The notes: generated by a model from the sequence alone, not told the origin. Numbered from the stretch's first letter, positions 36,787 through 48,736 are shown. The stretch: DNA of 64,000 nt from Lucinisca nassula (GCA_963580285.1 CAUZLF010000730.1:52501-116500); one strand, 5' to 3'. Numbers and translations: made by a program.

Positions 36787-39700
36787 ATAGAGTGGTCACA
36801 AGGTTTTTCTATGATTGACCTACTGACGTACTTTTGAAACCAACTTGATCCATATTCAAACTTGACCAAGATATTGTCATGATGGATCATTCTGAGCAAG
36901 TTTGTGATGATTAGACTAAAACTTTGGCCTCTCAAGTGTTCACAAGGTTTTTCTATGATTTGACCTACTGACCTATTTTTTTATCAGACAAGACCCATAT
37001 TCGATTTGACTGGGATATTGTCATGATGATCATTTTGAGCAAATTTGATGATCGGACCAAACCTTTTGCCTCTAGAGTGTTCACAAGTTTTTTTCACCTA
37101 CTAACCTACCTTTTGACCCAATATAACCCATATTCGAATTTGACCGAGATATTGTCATGATGATCATTCTGAGCAAGTTTGATGATGACTGGACCATAAC
37201 TGTGGCCTCTAGAGTGTTCACAATGTTTTTCTATTATTTGACCTACTGACCCACATTTTGGCCTGACATGATCCATATTTGAACTACACCGAGATATTGC
37301 CACAATGATCATCCTGAGAAGTTTGATGATGATTGGACCGAACCTGTGGCCTCTAGGGTGTTCACAAGGTTTTTCTATGATTTGACCCGCTGACCTACTT
37401 TTTGACCCGACATGACCCATATTCAAACCTGATCAAGATATTGTCATGCTGTTCATTCTGAGCAAGTTTAATGATGATTGGACCAGAATTGTGTGCTCTA
37501 GAGTGTTCACAAGAATTTTCTATGATTTGACCCACTGACCTACTTTTTGACCTGACATGACCCATATTCAAGTAGACCAAGATATTGTCACAATCATCAT
37601 TCTGAGCATGATTAATGACTATTCGACCAAAACTGTGGCCTCCAGTGTTCACAAAGTTTTTCCATGATTTGACCTACTGACTTACTTTTTGACCCAACAA
37701 GTCCCATATTGAAACTTGACCGAGATATTGACACAATGATCATCCTGAGCAAGTTTGATGATGATTGGACCAAAACTGTGACCACTAGAATGTTCACAAG
37801 ATCTTTCTATGATTTTATCTACTGACCTACATTTTGACCCGATATGACCCTTATTTAAACTTGACGGAGATATTTGTCCTGATGATCATTCTGAGCAAGT
37901 TTGATGATGATTGTACCACAATTGTGGCCCCAAGGGTGTTCACAAGGTTTTTCTATGATTTGACACGCTGACCTACTTTTTGACCGACATGACCCATATT
38001 CCAACTTGACCAAGATATTGTAATGATGATCATTCTGAGCAAGTTTGATGATAATTAAACCAAAATTGTGGCCTCTAGAGTGTTCACAAGGTTTTTCTAT
38101 GATTGACCCAATGACCTACTTTTTGACCCGACCTGACCCATATTCAAACTTGACTGAGATATTATCATGATGATCATTCTGAGCAAGATTGAGGATGATT
38201 GGACCAAAACTGTGGCCTCCAGAGTGTTCACAAGGTTTTCCTATGATTTGACCTACTGACCTACTTTTTGACCCGACATGACCCATATTCATACTTGACC
38301 GAGATAATATCATGATGATCATTCTGAGCAAGTTTGATGATGATTAAACCAAAATTGTGGCCTCTAGAGTGTTCACAAGGTTTTTCTATGATTGACCCAA
38401 TGACCTACTTTTTGACCCGACATGACCCATATTCGAACTTGACTGCCATATTGTCACAATGATCATTCTGAGCATGATTAATGATGATTGGACGAAAACT
38501 TTGGCCTCCAGTGTTCACAAGGTTTTTCTATGATTTGACCTACTGACCTACTTTTTGACCAGACATGACCCATATTCAAACTTGACTGAGATATTATCAT
38601 AAAGATCATTCTGAGCAAGTTTGATGATGATTGGACCAAAACTGTGGCCTCTAGAGTGTTCCCAAGGTTTTTCTATGATTTGACCTACTGACCTACTTTT
38701 TGACCCAACATGACCCATATTTAAACTTGACCGAGTTCTTGTCATGATGATTATTCTGAGCAAGTTTGATGATGATTGAACCAAAATTGTGGCCTCTAGA
38801 GTGTTCACAAAGTTTTTCTATGATTTGACCTACTGACCTACTTATTGACCCGACATGACCCATATTCAAACTTGACCGAGATATTGTCACAATGATCATT
38901 CTGAGCAAGATTAATGATGATTGGACTAAGACTGTTGCCTACAGACTGTTCGCAAGGTTTTTCTTTGATTTGGCCTACTGACCTACTTTTTGACCAGACA
39001 TGACCCATATTCAAACTTGACTGAGATATTATCATAATGATCATTCTGAGCAAGTTTGATGATGATTGGACCAAAACTGTGGCCTCTAGAGTGTTCACAA
39101 GGTTTTTCTATAATTTGACCTACTGACCTACTTATTGACCCGACACGACCCATATTCGAACTTGACCGAGATATTGTCACAATGATCATTCTGAGCAAGA
39201 TTAATGATGTTTGGACTAAGACTGTTGCCTACAGACTGTTCGCAAGGTTTTTCTTTGATTTGACCTACTGACCTACTTTTTGACCAGACATGACCCATAT
39301 TCAAACTTGACTGAGATATTATCATAATGATCATTCTGAGCAAGTTTGATGATGATTGAACCAAAATTGTGGCCTCTAGAGTGTTCACAAGGTTTTTCTA
39401 TGATTTGACCTACTGACCTACTTTTTGACCCGACATGATCCATATTCGAACTTGACCGAGATATTGTCACAATGATCATTCTGAGCAAGATTAATGATGA
39501 TTGGACTAAGACTGTTGCCTACAGACTGTTCGCAAGGTTTTTCTTTGATTTGACCTACTGACCTACTTTTTGACCGGATATGACCCATATTCAAACTTGA
39601 CTGAGATATTATCATAATGATCATTCTGAGCAAGTTTGATGATGATTGGACCAAAACTGTGGCCTCTAGAGTGTTCACAAGGTTTTTCTATGATTTGACC

Positions 39701-40078
39701 TACTGACCTACTTTTTGACCCGACACGACCCATATTTAAACTTGACCGAGTTCTTGTCATGATGATTATTCTGAGCAAGTTTGATGATGATTGAACCAAA
39801 ATTGTGGCCTCTAGAGTGTTCACAAGGTTTTTCTATGATTTGACCTACTGACCTACTTTTTGACCCGACATGACCCATATTCGAACTTGACCGAGATATT
39901 GTCATGATAATCATTCTGAGCAAGTTTGATGATGACTGGACCAAAACTGTGGCCTCTAGTGTGTTCACAAGAAAAAGTTTACGCACGGACGACGCACACC
40001 GCACGACGGACGACGCACGACGACGCCAGACATCTTACAGTCACAAAAGCTCACCATGACCTTCGGTCAGGTGAGCTA
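36787..40078 (-). mobile_element. HINE, minus strand, long 145-bp array, 3' end missing
   Basis: The 5' end at 40078 has TAGCTCACC with the TGACC-GAA-GGTCA stem and a CGTCGTGCG tract. About 21 units of 145 bp follow down to 36787 (TTTGACCTACTGACCTACTT..CATTCTGAGCAAGTTTGATG on the plus strand). Neither the 112-bp block nor a 3' hairpin is present; the array stops beside the next HINE (32728-36778). Part of the array has a 290-bp period (38838-39707). Confidence 0.8.
38838..39707 (-). repeat. 290-bp higher-order (dimer) repeat in the 145-bp array
   Basis: Three consecutive dimers start at about 38838, 39128 and 39418. One monomer of each dimer carries the marker variants CTAAGACTGTTGCCTACAG, ACTGTTCGCAAGG and TTTTTCTTTGATTTG. 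The alternating monomer has the usual AGAGTGTTCACAAGG. The dimers resemble each other more than their two halves do. Confidence 0.85.
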
Positions 40079-40167
40079 AAAATTGTTTTTGGTTGTATGT
40101 CCAAGATGGCCTCTTTGCCAATATATGGTAAAAATCTTATCCAGAAACAATACGCATATAGTCATAA

Positions 40168-41669
40168 AAAGTAGAAGTAAAACAAAGATCAGGAATCGAT
40201 ACAATTAACTTGCACCACCCATCAAAGACACCAATGAGAAAGAAACACAAACACGAATCGACCAGACAATAATGGAAACCTAAACATAGGAAGGCCAAAA
40301 GGATAGTTACTTTCCCACATAGTGGTCTAATGGCCATCCAAAATAAAAAGACACACGTCAAACACATAATAAGTGACCAACAATAACATAAATAAACCGC
40401 CACAGAAGAACCGCCTTAGAACGGTCAATGGAAAGGAATTCCATCGGGGATAGAAAGTATTCCATTGGGGGGCTTAAATCGATTTTACGTGACCACAATC
40501 CTCCCCCTTACTTCTGTAGCGGTAGACATTAATTTTTTTTAGTTCGCATGAAGGCTTCCTAACTCAATAGTGTAACATCTCCGAGAACATACAAATCAAA
40601 AAGCTACAGAGACGAAACAAGGACTCAACAGTATACAACAATAGAAATACTGGAGCAAAAGAAAACCAACAGTTAGACTCCGAGGGGCCCGACCAAAGAC
40701 GGAGTATCAGGCGCCAACCAACATAAGGAATACTCAAAATATGTTTTTACGCTGGAACCATCATATAATCTTAGGCCCGACACACCGGTGTGCAATAATA
40801 GAGGGAAGCAAAGTTGCCAACCGTGATTGGGTTAACCACTATGCATGCAGTCTGTTTAATTACATTTATGTTGTACCCAATCATAATATATCGATGTACG
40901 ATTTTACGAAATCGGGTACTAAAGTCATTACAAGCATGTATTTTTCTAAATGTATATACTAAGTCACCATAGAATTCGGGTTCCGATAGGCCTTGTTGCA
41001 GAGGTGTTTTAAGTCCAACATTGAATTTTGAAACCAAATCAGAATGACGTCTATAAAATTTAGAGAAGGCTTTACGTAGTTTATGATATCGATACCCCTG
41101 ATTAAGAAGTTTGGCGGTTAGCAATTTATTTCGAGTGTTGAAGTCGGATACGTGACTAGACACTCTAGCGAATCGAATTAGCTGTGAAATATAAACCCCG
41201 TACGATGTTGCACCAGGAACATCACCATCCAAAAAAGGAAAATTTACAATCTCAAAATCAAAATCATCACGTTTATCATAAATTTTGCAGGAAACAAATC
41301 CATCTACAATAGATAAATGTAAATCCAGAAAGGGGGCCTCAGTATCAGAGGAATTTGCCTTGTTTAACTGAAGTTCTATAAGATAAATCTGACTGATCAA
41401 TCTATCGAAGTAAGTATTGTCAATATTTAATAAATCATTCAAATATCTAGAAGTAGCGCTAAAAGCTTTAATGATTTCAGATTAGTTATCAATTGAAAGT
41501 GACAACTTCAAGTCTCTTTCATAACAATATAAGAACAGATCAGCTACAAGAGGTGCGCAATTCGTGCCCATCGGAATACCCACAATTTGTCTAAATAACT
41601 TTGTGCCGAATCTAATGTAAATATCGACAAGTAGAAAGGTAAGGGCATCACACACTTTCTGACATGACC
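40168..41669 (-). pseudogene. Penelope-like element, 3' half: reverse transcriptase C-terminal part and 3' UTR
   Basis: Minus strand. The palm segment (QIVGIPMGTNCAPLVADL near 41510-41590) is followed by an in-frame stop after SIDN, and then RYLNDLLNID where the YLDD active site is expected. The 223-codon frame at 40771-41442 carries the C-terminal region typical of this family: EAPFLDLHLSIVDG, KIYDKRDDFDFEIVNFPFLD and YGVYISQLIRFAR. About 600 bp of 3' untranslated sequence follows, ending TTTTACTTCTACTTT at 40168. The 5' half continues at 48737-49560 beyond a 7.06-kb insertion. The Asp-to-Asn change plus the stop mark a dead copy. I see no GIY-YIG endonuclease region. Confidence 0.88.
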
Positions 41670-41672
41670 AAA

Positions 41673-41687
41673 TAGTAGTGGACCCAA
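41673..41687 (+). repeat. Left terminal inverted repeat of DDE element
   Basis: TAGTAGTGGACCCAA, preceded by AAA. It is perfectly inverted at 48719-48733. Confidence 0.9.
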
Positions 41688-42429
41688 GCCGAAAAAAATC
41701 AAAAGAGGTTACCTGGAAAGATATACGATTAAAGGACTAGTTTCCATAAGGGGGTTTTCCTGGTACCTGCAGATTTCAATGATATTTTGGGAAAATATAG
41801 CCACATAGAGGGGACATTCATCCCTGGTAAGTTTGAATCAAACGGACCTCTGGTTTTGTGATAAGGGTTTGTCAAATGTGGGTGGGGTAATTCCATATCA
41901 GTTCTACCAAGGACAATAAATCAGCTATCGACTATATTCAAATAGCAGATTGACAAAACTTTTTGCCATGTAATGCATAGACTGTGGGTACATATTAATG
42001 TGAAATAGGGTGATTGTATATTTCATTGAACTTTGCTAAAATATAATACTTTGTTTGCACCTTGAAGGTTTTCATTAATTTTTCATCTACTAACTTTGCC
42101 AAAAAGTTGACCATTTCTTTATTAAGCAACACATTCTTACCTCATTTATAGAAAATACTTATCAATGCTTGGTCATTGCAGAATTATGAGGATTTTTTGA
42201 CAAATGGTGTATGACAGGAGTTATGTGCCCTTGAAAAGGGAAAATTGCTGTAAAATGTGATTAAATTATCAAAATTTAGTTTTGCCTTTTTGCTTTCAGC
42301 TTACTGGAGAGAAATGCTTGCAGGAGTCAATTTCTAATGTATTTATCATGTAAAAGGGTTGTACTGTTGTAGCAGAGACTAAATTGTTATCATTTAGGGT
42401 CAAAATTACTTTAAGAAGTTTTAAGAGTT

Positions 42430-43625
42430 CATCGTTTTAATGTGATATAATTGACACACATTTGCATCTCATTCCGTAGCACTTTCTTCTGAGGAGTCAC
42501 TGTTGGTATCCCAAACTTCAGCTGCAGCATCTGTAAGAAAATCCATGTATTTATTATGTATCTTAGGTCCTTTTGTTGCTGGCTGGTGTCGCTCAAACCC
42601 CAAGTACCATAAGACTGATGCAATATCGGCATAGCAGCCCACCACTATAGCCCGTGATTTGCATGTGAAAAACCAGCCGGTGATAGGTGATAAGCCTGTG
42701 CTGTATTCAATCCATATGGGTCTTGCTACTGGCATGCCTTGAACGTATTTGAGACTTGAGGACACCTTGTTTTTTGTTATTTGCTGTCATCTGTTTGGTG
42801 TTCTTTCGTGTATGATTTGGCCTGGTGAATCTGATACACTCCCATTGTCAGATCTCTTAATTCTGCTTCGTTCAGTTCTGGGAAATCTGGCATTTCAGAT
42901 GCATCCATACTTTTCCAAATTGTGCGCCGTTTGTCCCGCTTAGTTTTGGTCACCTTTTGTTGAAGTTTATTAGGTGACTTTGTTAAGGCCATCATTCGCT
43001 TTGCGTTGACAACATCTGATTCCAGACTTGTCACCAAGGGCGGCCTGAAAGGGTTGCAGAGGGAGCAAACAATTCGCACATAATCGCCAGCAAATGGGAT
43101 TTGAGAGTTAGGAAGCATATTACTTAAAGCTTTCCATTGCTTTATACACCCATTTGCTGACTCAACAACCCATCTTACTTTGGTGACAAGTCTGGATTCA
43201 TTTGCTTCCTCAGTGCTATGCTGTTTCTCTGTTTTCTTCAAGAAATGAGGCATTTCAGTACTGATCCCACAATCATTAAGTAAGTCTGTTACACCCCACT
43301 TAACCCCCTATCAACAATGAGAACATCCCCTTCATTGACCCAATGTCTAATATCCTCACTGTTGCTATTCAGCATTTGCTCTGTTGCCTTGGCATCTGAG
43401 TTTTTACCATCAGCCAGGTACGGTCAAAGCACGGTAAGTATGTAGCCGTCAGTTGCTACAAGCATCATCTGTTTAAGCAATGGGCGACCTTTATGGACAG
43501 AACAAGAACGCCTTTGGAATGAATAGTCACTGCTTTTCTCTATGTACACATAGGTACCCTCAGCAACAGCAACATCTCCTGTGACTCTTCCTGTGACTCT
43601 TTCTGTAGTGTGATTTTCAATTACT
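42430..43625 (-). pseudogene. DDE_Tnp_4-type transposase, left (minus) copy
   Basis: Read on the minus strand the order is GTYVYIEKSSDYSFQRRSCSVHKGRP, LVATDGYILTVL (likely first catalytic Asp), an in-frame TGA, PYLADGKNSDA, EGDVLIVDRG (likely second Asp) and a +2 frameshift just after DRG. Then come KKTEKQHSTEEANESRLVTKVRWVVES (likely catalytic Glu region) and a basic region. After a small deletion at TDDSK the C-terminal segment IEYSTG..WFFTCKSRAIVVGCYADIASVLWYLGFERHQ follows. No N-terminal region is seen. It is inactive through the TGA, the frameshift and the deletion. The fold assignment is from motif recognition. Confidence 0.82.
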
Positions 43626-43729
43626 TCATTTTGTTATATATGTGGCAGGCCAAGATATTTTGGAACAAAACTGGACATTAGACTTACTCCATTCAGCCAG
43701 AGTAAGTCTTATTCATTCCACAGGGGTTC

Positions 43730-45244
43730 TTGTTCTGTCCTTAAAGGTCTCCCAGTGCTCAAACTGATGGTGCTTGTAGCACTTGGCGGCTACATACTTA
43801 CCGTGCTTTGACCTTACCTGGCTGATGGTAAAAACTCAGATGCCAAGATAACAGAGCATATGCTGAATAGCAACAGTGATGATATTAGACATTGGGTCAA
43901 TGAAGGGGATGTTCTCATTGTTGATAGGGGGTTCAGGGGTGTAACAGACTTACTTAATGATTGTGGGATCAATACTGAAATGCTGCATTTCTTTAAGAAA
44001 ACAGAGAAACAGCATAGCACTGAGGAAGCAAATGAATCCAGACTTGTCACCAAAGTAAGATGGGTTGTTGAGTCAGCAAATGGGTGTATAAAGCAATGAA
44101 AAGCTTTAAGTAATATGCTTCCTAACTTTCAAATCCCATTTGCTGGTGATTATGTGCGAATTGTTTGCTCCCTCTGCAACGCTTTTAGGCCGCCCTTGGT
44201 GACAAGTTTGGAATCAGATGTTGTCAACGCAAAGCGAATGATGGCCTTAACAAAGTCACCTAATAAACTTCAACACAAGGTGACCAAAACTAAGCGGGAC
44301 AAACGGCGCACAATTTGGAAAAGTATGGATGCATCTGAAATGCCAGATTTCCCAGAACTGAACGAAGCAGAATTAAAAGATCTGACAATGGGAGTGTATC
44401 AGATTCACCAGGCCAAAGCATACACGAAAGAACACCAAACAGATGACGGCAAATATGAAATCCTTATTAACAAAAAACAAGAAGGTGTCCTCAAGTCTCA
44501 AATATGTTCAAGGCATGCCAGTAGCAAAGTAGAAGTAAAACAAAGATTAGGAATCGATACAATTAACTTACACCACCCATCAAAGACACCAAAGGGAAAG
44601 AAACACAAACACGAATCGACCAGACAATAATGGAAACCCTAACATAGGAAGGCCAAAAGGACAGTTACTTTCCCACAAAATGGTCTAATTGCCATCCAAA
44701 ATAAAAAGACACATGTCAAACACACAATAAGTGACAAACAATAACATAAATAAACCGCCACAGAAGAACCGCCTTGGAACGGTCAATGGAAAGGAATTCC
44801 ACCGGAGATGGAAAGTATTCCATCGGGGATGGAAAGCATTCCATTGGGGGCTTAAATCGATTTTACGTGGCCACAATCCTCGCCCTTACTTCTGTAGCGG
44901 TAGACATTAATTTTGTTTAGTCCGCATGAAGGCTTCCTAACTCAACAGTGTAACATCTCCGAGAACACACAAATCAAAAAGCTACAGAGAAGACCCATAT
45001 GGATGGAATACAGCACAGGCTTATCACCTATCGCCGGCTGGTTTTTCACATGCAAATCACGGGCTATAGTGGTGGGCTGCTATGCCGATATTGCATCAGT
45101 CTTATGGTACTTGGAGTTTGAGCGACACCAGCCAGCAACAAAAGGGCCTAAGATACATAATAAATACATGGATTTTCTTACAGATGCTGCAGCTGAAGTT
45201 TGGGATACCAGCAGTGACTCCTCAGAAGAAAGTGCTACGGAATG
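43730..45244 (+). pseudogene. DDE_Tnp_4-type transposase, right (plus) copy
   Basis: Inverted duplicate of the left copy. LVALGGYILTVL replaces LVATDGYILTVL, so the likely first catalytic Asp is Gly. The same TGA before PYLADGK is present. DRGFRGVTDLLNDCG is intact here, unlike the left copy. CIKQ is followed by TGA where the left copy has Trp (near 44096). The C-terminal part is split by a PLE fragment (44527-44990) and resumes at RPIWMEYSTG..VVGCYADIASVLWYLEF, ending EESATE at 45244. It keeps ~15 extra codons (KYEILINKKQEG) that the left copy has lost. Non-functional. Confidence 0.82.
44527..44990 (-). mobile_element. PLE 3' UTR fragment inserted in the right transposase copy
   Basis: Begins AGTAGAAGTAAAACAAAG and extends to AATCAAAAAGCTACAGAG, colinear with 40168-40610. 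It separates GCCAGTAGCA from AGACCCATATGGA, which are adjacent in the left arm (near 42715-42740). No clear target duplication is visible. Confidence 0.88.
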
Positions 45245-45985
45245 AGATGCAAATGTGTGTCAATTATATCACATTAAAACGATGAACTCTTAAAACTTCT
45301 TAAAGTAATTTTGACCCTAAACGATAACAATTTAGTCTCTGCTACAACAGTACAACCCTTTTACATGATAAATACATTAGAAATTGACTCCTGCAAGCAT
45401 TTCTCTCCAGTAAGCTGAAAGCAAAAAGGCAAAACTAAATTTTGATAATTTCATCACATTTTACACCAATTTTCCCTTTTCAAGGGCACATAACTCCTGT
45501 CATAGACCATTTGTCAAAAAATCCTCATAATTCTGCAATGACCAAGCATTGATAAGTATTTTCTATAAATGAGGTAAGAATTTGTTGCTTAATAAAGAAA
45601 TGGTCAACTTTTTGGCAAAGTTAGTAGATGAAAAATTAATTAAAACCTTCAAGGTGCAAATAAAGTATTATATTTTAGCAAAGTTCAATGAAATATACAA
45701 TCACCCTATTTCACATTAAAATGTACCCACAGTCTATGCATTACATGGCAAAAAGTATTGTCAATCTGCTATTTGAATATAGTCGATAGCTGATTTATTG
45801 TCCTTGGTAGAACTGATATGGAATTACCCCACCCACATTTGACAAACCCTTATCACAAAACCAGAGGCCCGTTTGATTCAAACTTACCAGGGATGAATGT
45901 CCCCTCTATGTGGCTATATTTTCCCAAAATATTATTGAAATCTGCAGGTACCAGGAAAACCCCCCTATGGAAACTAGTCCTTTGA

Positions 45986-46925
45986 TATGGTTGTAAAATA
46001 CATTCTATGCCATTTAAGAAACAACTGTATAGCAGAATCAAACGGCTTGCATGACGTCATAGTTGTAGGTTTTCTACGGAGGCCCATCAAGTGCTTACCA
46101 AAATATGAGTTTAGAAAATATGGCTTCATTTGAATAAAGTGATTAAAGACCTAAAATTTCTTGTTTGATATGAGTCTCTGATTACTGTGGCATGACACGG
46201 ATGCATCAGTAACCAATTATTATTCACACGCTTTAGCATAGGGGACATTGTAATTGCCTCCTACCGTCCGCCTGTCCTTCCGCATGACCGTTGTTCTATT
46301 TACTCCTAAACTATGCAGCGGAAATGAACCAAACTTTGTGTGTGCATTGCTCACGCGAATGGGGTCTTCAAGAGTACATTTAATTTTGGTCACGTCCCCA
46401 GGGACCCTAGAAAGGGGTCAAAGGTCAAATATAAATAAAATTCAATTTCAAAGTCAATTTTATAGATTTTTATACCAAACTTTGTAAAGATAATGATTAA
46501 TAAAATATGTAAAATATGTCGAAAGGGGTTGTGTCGGTATCCCCTGGATCATTTCTCAGGGGTCGGGTTTCAGTGGGGGTCGGGGTTCAAAATTTAAGTT
46601 TTTCGGAACATAATCATGTGGCATATCAAATTGAAGGGGATGATAAGAAAAATATAATACAAGTAAAAGTTTGACCCTAGGGTTCGACTGGGGCCCTGGA
46701 GAAGGGGTAAAAGGTCAAATTCAAGTTTTTCTAAACATAGCCATGTGACATATTAAATCAAACGGGATGATAAGTGGAATATAATGCTGGTAAAACTTTT
46801 ACCCTGAGGTCAGATTGGAGCTCAGAGAGAGGGGTCAAAAGGCTCAAATGTCAATAAAATTGTATATTGAAGCCAAGGATCGGCTACATAATCACTGTTT
46901 CGCAGTGTGGTGTAACAGTTCAAAA
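45986..46925. repeat. Diverged ~170-bp tandem units of unknown element
   Basis: From about 46255 a head with CCTCCTACCGTCCGCC leads into units with GGGGTCAAAGGTCAAAT, AAGTTTTTC..ACATA, CATGTG and GATAAG..AATATAAT. A terminal stem CACTG-TTTCG-CAGTG lies near 46901. The layout resembles other non-autonomous tandem-core elements. The stretch 45986-46250 has no recognised feature. Confidence 0.45.
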
Positions 46926-47059
46926 TATGTTAATTAAAATCGCTTGAAATTGATAGAATTTGCGTTTCACCATTTCAACAAATATTCTGATATCTATACA
47001 TTTAAATTATTACCAGCTAACAAAAAGATATTTGCGCCAATTCGTTGAACAACGGCTTT

Positions 47060-47330
47060 TATTTCATAAACGAAAAAAAGAAACTGCAGTCACCGGTCAA
47101 TAATTTTAGGGGAGCGGCTTTAATCGATTTAACATGGCCATATCCAGCGCCTTTGGTTCTGTCTTGGTTTGTACACATCATTTGTTCAGTCCTCGTGAAG
47201 GCTTTTACATCTATCAGTTCATGGTCTCCAAGAACATAAACATCAAACAAATGGAAACATGATGCACCAATGGAGACTCGACAGCATTGTGGAGCAAACA
47301 AATGCCACCAATTGGGCTTTGCTTGGCCGG
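47060..47330 (-). mobile_element. Possible diverged PLE 3' untranslated fragment
   Basis: Order and short matches resemble 40460-40640: GGCTTTAATCGATTTAAC, TTCAGTCCTCGTGAAGGC, TCTCCAAGAACATAAACATC and GACTCGACAG. Similarity is low, so it would be an older related element. From 47330 to 48150 I see no feature. Confidence 0.45.
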
Positions 47331-48154
47331 AACAGAGACAGACAAACAGGCACGGGCGACTTATTCAAATCTAATGAGACCGGGGCTCTCATAAAGTCTG
47401 AGGACCTATCCACCGACGGTTATCCGCAACCATTCAGTATCATTTAAAGCCGCTGCATGTGTGTTGTATACAAATTTTAATTGATCCCAACCACTTTACA
47501 GAATATGGGGACCACATCAGAGAAAAGCATTTCAACTTTGCTGACTTCGCATGTTGGAAATAAGAAATAGCTTAATATTCCAGTTGAATGACAGGAAATT
47601 AGTATTAACCTTAGAGACTTCTCGAAAAGAATCACGAAAACATGCCTATTTTATTTTGTCCCCTCTAGACCCCCACTTTTATATAGCAGAACTGGAGTAT
47701 AATACATTTTTCTTATTCCTCCTAAAACATAGGTTGTGAGTACTAGTGTGATTGCCTCATTCAGGCAGTTCTTACGATTATCCACAATCTATGTTTTGTG
47801 GAGAAACAAGACACTTTTCTCAGTTTTTCACCGGAAAGTGTTCATTTTTAGACATTTTTTCACTGTACTTGAATAGGCGTGTTTGCGTTGTAAAATTAAT
47901 TTCACTATGAATCAGAACAACAATAAGAACAACATGTTAGAATAGGCTTTAAAACGCTTCATTTGCCACGTGAGAGCTCATATGCCTGCAATATAATAAG
48001 CTGCTGCATATTGGTAGCTGTTCGGGATCAGACGCGTCGCAAACTGTTGCTTTGAAGAAAAACGATGCTTAACGATTGTATGAATTGATAGGTAAACAGC
48101 TTCTCATTGATACCCGTCTTTTGATGTAAATTGATGCCGGATTGAAGGAGCTTT

Positions 48155-48445
48155 GTATGTTTTGAGGTATATCGTCCCCGGTGATACTGTATAGGTCATT
48201 TTAGAGACGTTACTTAAATTATCGTGGTACTTTTAAGCGGTAGAGGATGAAGAGACATCTCAAGCCCTGTCACACAATGAAAACAAAAGAGTTTTTAAGC
48301 AGGGACAGTCCAATTCGCACCACTTTGCCTGGGCAGGCTTATTTGCCAGTACATTTTGTGCGGTCGAATTTTTGCTCTGCGCGAAAGCATCATGCAGCCC
48401 AACGTTTTCTTCAGGCCACGATAGGCGGGGGCGGACCAGATTGAA
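48155..48445 (-). mobile_element. Diverged SINE-A copy
   Basis: The reverse complement follows SINE-A along its length: GCCCCCGCCTATCGTGGCCT, GGGCTGCATGATGCTTTCGC, CTGCCCAGGCAAAG and TGACCTATACAG. It is clearly more divergent than the copies at 8957 and 33305, so it is older. It lies inside the DDE element. Confidence 0.7.
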
Positions 48446-48718
48446 TGAAAGTTTAAATATCAGTCCATTATGTAGGTTGTCTGCCACAAAATAGTATACT
48501 TTACTCGTGCATGTCTTATAACAGCATTTATTAGTGACGAAACGGCTTCCCATACAAATAAAAAAATATAAAAATGAAGATTTTGACAAAATGCAATTTG
48601 TGCCGCATTGCTATACAGTGGTTCCATGATAGTCAATATCAAGCCGTTTAGTATGCTTAAAATCAGCCGTATATCTTTCCAGGTAAGGTCCGTTGGTTTT
48701 TTTGCACGATACAGCACT

Positions 48719-48733
48719 TTGGGTCCACTACTA
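48719..48733 (-). repeat. Right terminal inverted repeat of DDE element
   Basis: TTGGGTCCACTACTA followed by AAA, the inverted partner of 41673-41687. Confidence 0.9.
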
Positions 48734-48736
48734 AAA

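Larger units (their letters stand above)
41728..45985. repeat. Large imperfect inverted repeat (arms ~1.9 and ~2.3 kb)
   Basis: The left arm (41728 to about 43620) and right arm (about 43700 to 45985) are reverse complements from AAAGGACTAGTTTCC at the outer ends, through the transposase, to ATTCATTCC..TTCTTGTTCTGTCC near the centre. Similarity is high in the outer parts and lower near the centre. The right arm is longer mainly because of the insertion at 44527-44990. Confidence 0.88.
41673..48733. mobile_element. 7.06-kb DDE transposon with TIRs, TTT/AAA target duplication and internal palindrome
   Basis: The terminal inverted repeat TAGTAGTGGACCCAA is at 41673-41687 and, inverted, at 48719-48733. 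An AAA target duplication lies at 41670-41672 and 48734-48736. Joining the flanks restores a continuous PLE reading context (YTL..SCQKVCDAL). A subterminal repeat TTACCTGGAAAGATATACG occurs near both ends (41709-41727; inverted at 48668-48686). Inside are two inverted transposase pseudogenes, a PLE fragment, a SINE-A remnant and other repeats. The 3-bp duplication and DDE_Tnp_4-type transposase suggest the PIF/Harbinger group; this is an inference. Confidence 0.85.

Noticed and set aside
47059..47301. 80-codon minus-strand frame with Cys-rich start
   Set aside because: Overlaps a diverged PLE 3' untranslated segment; no conserved pattern.
41673..48733. Reading the two transposase copies as one active gene pair or operon
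   Set aside because: They are inverted duplicates with shared and private disabling changes, so neither can encode an intact transposase.
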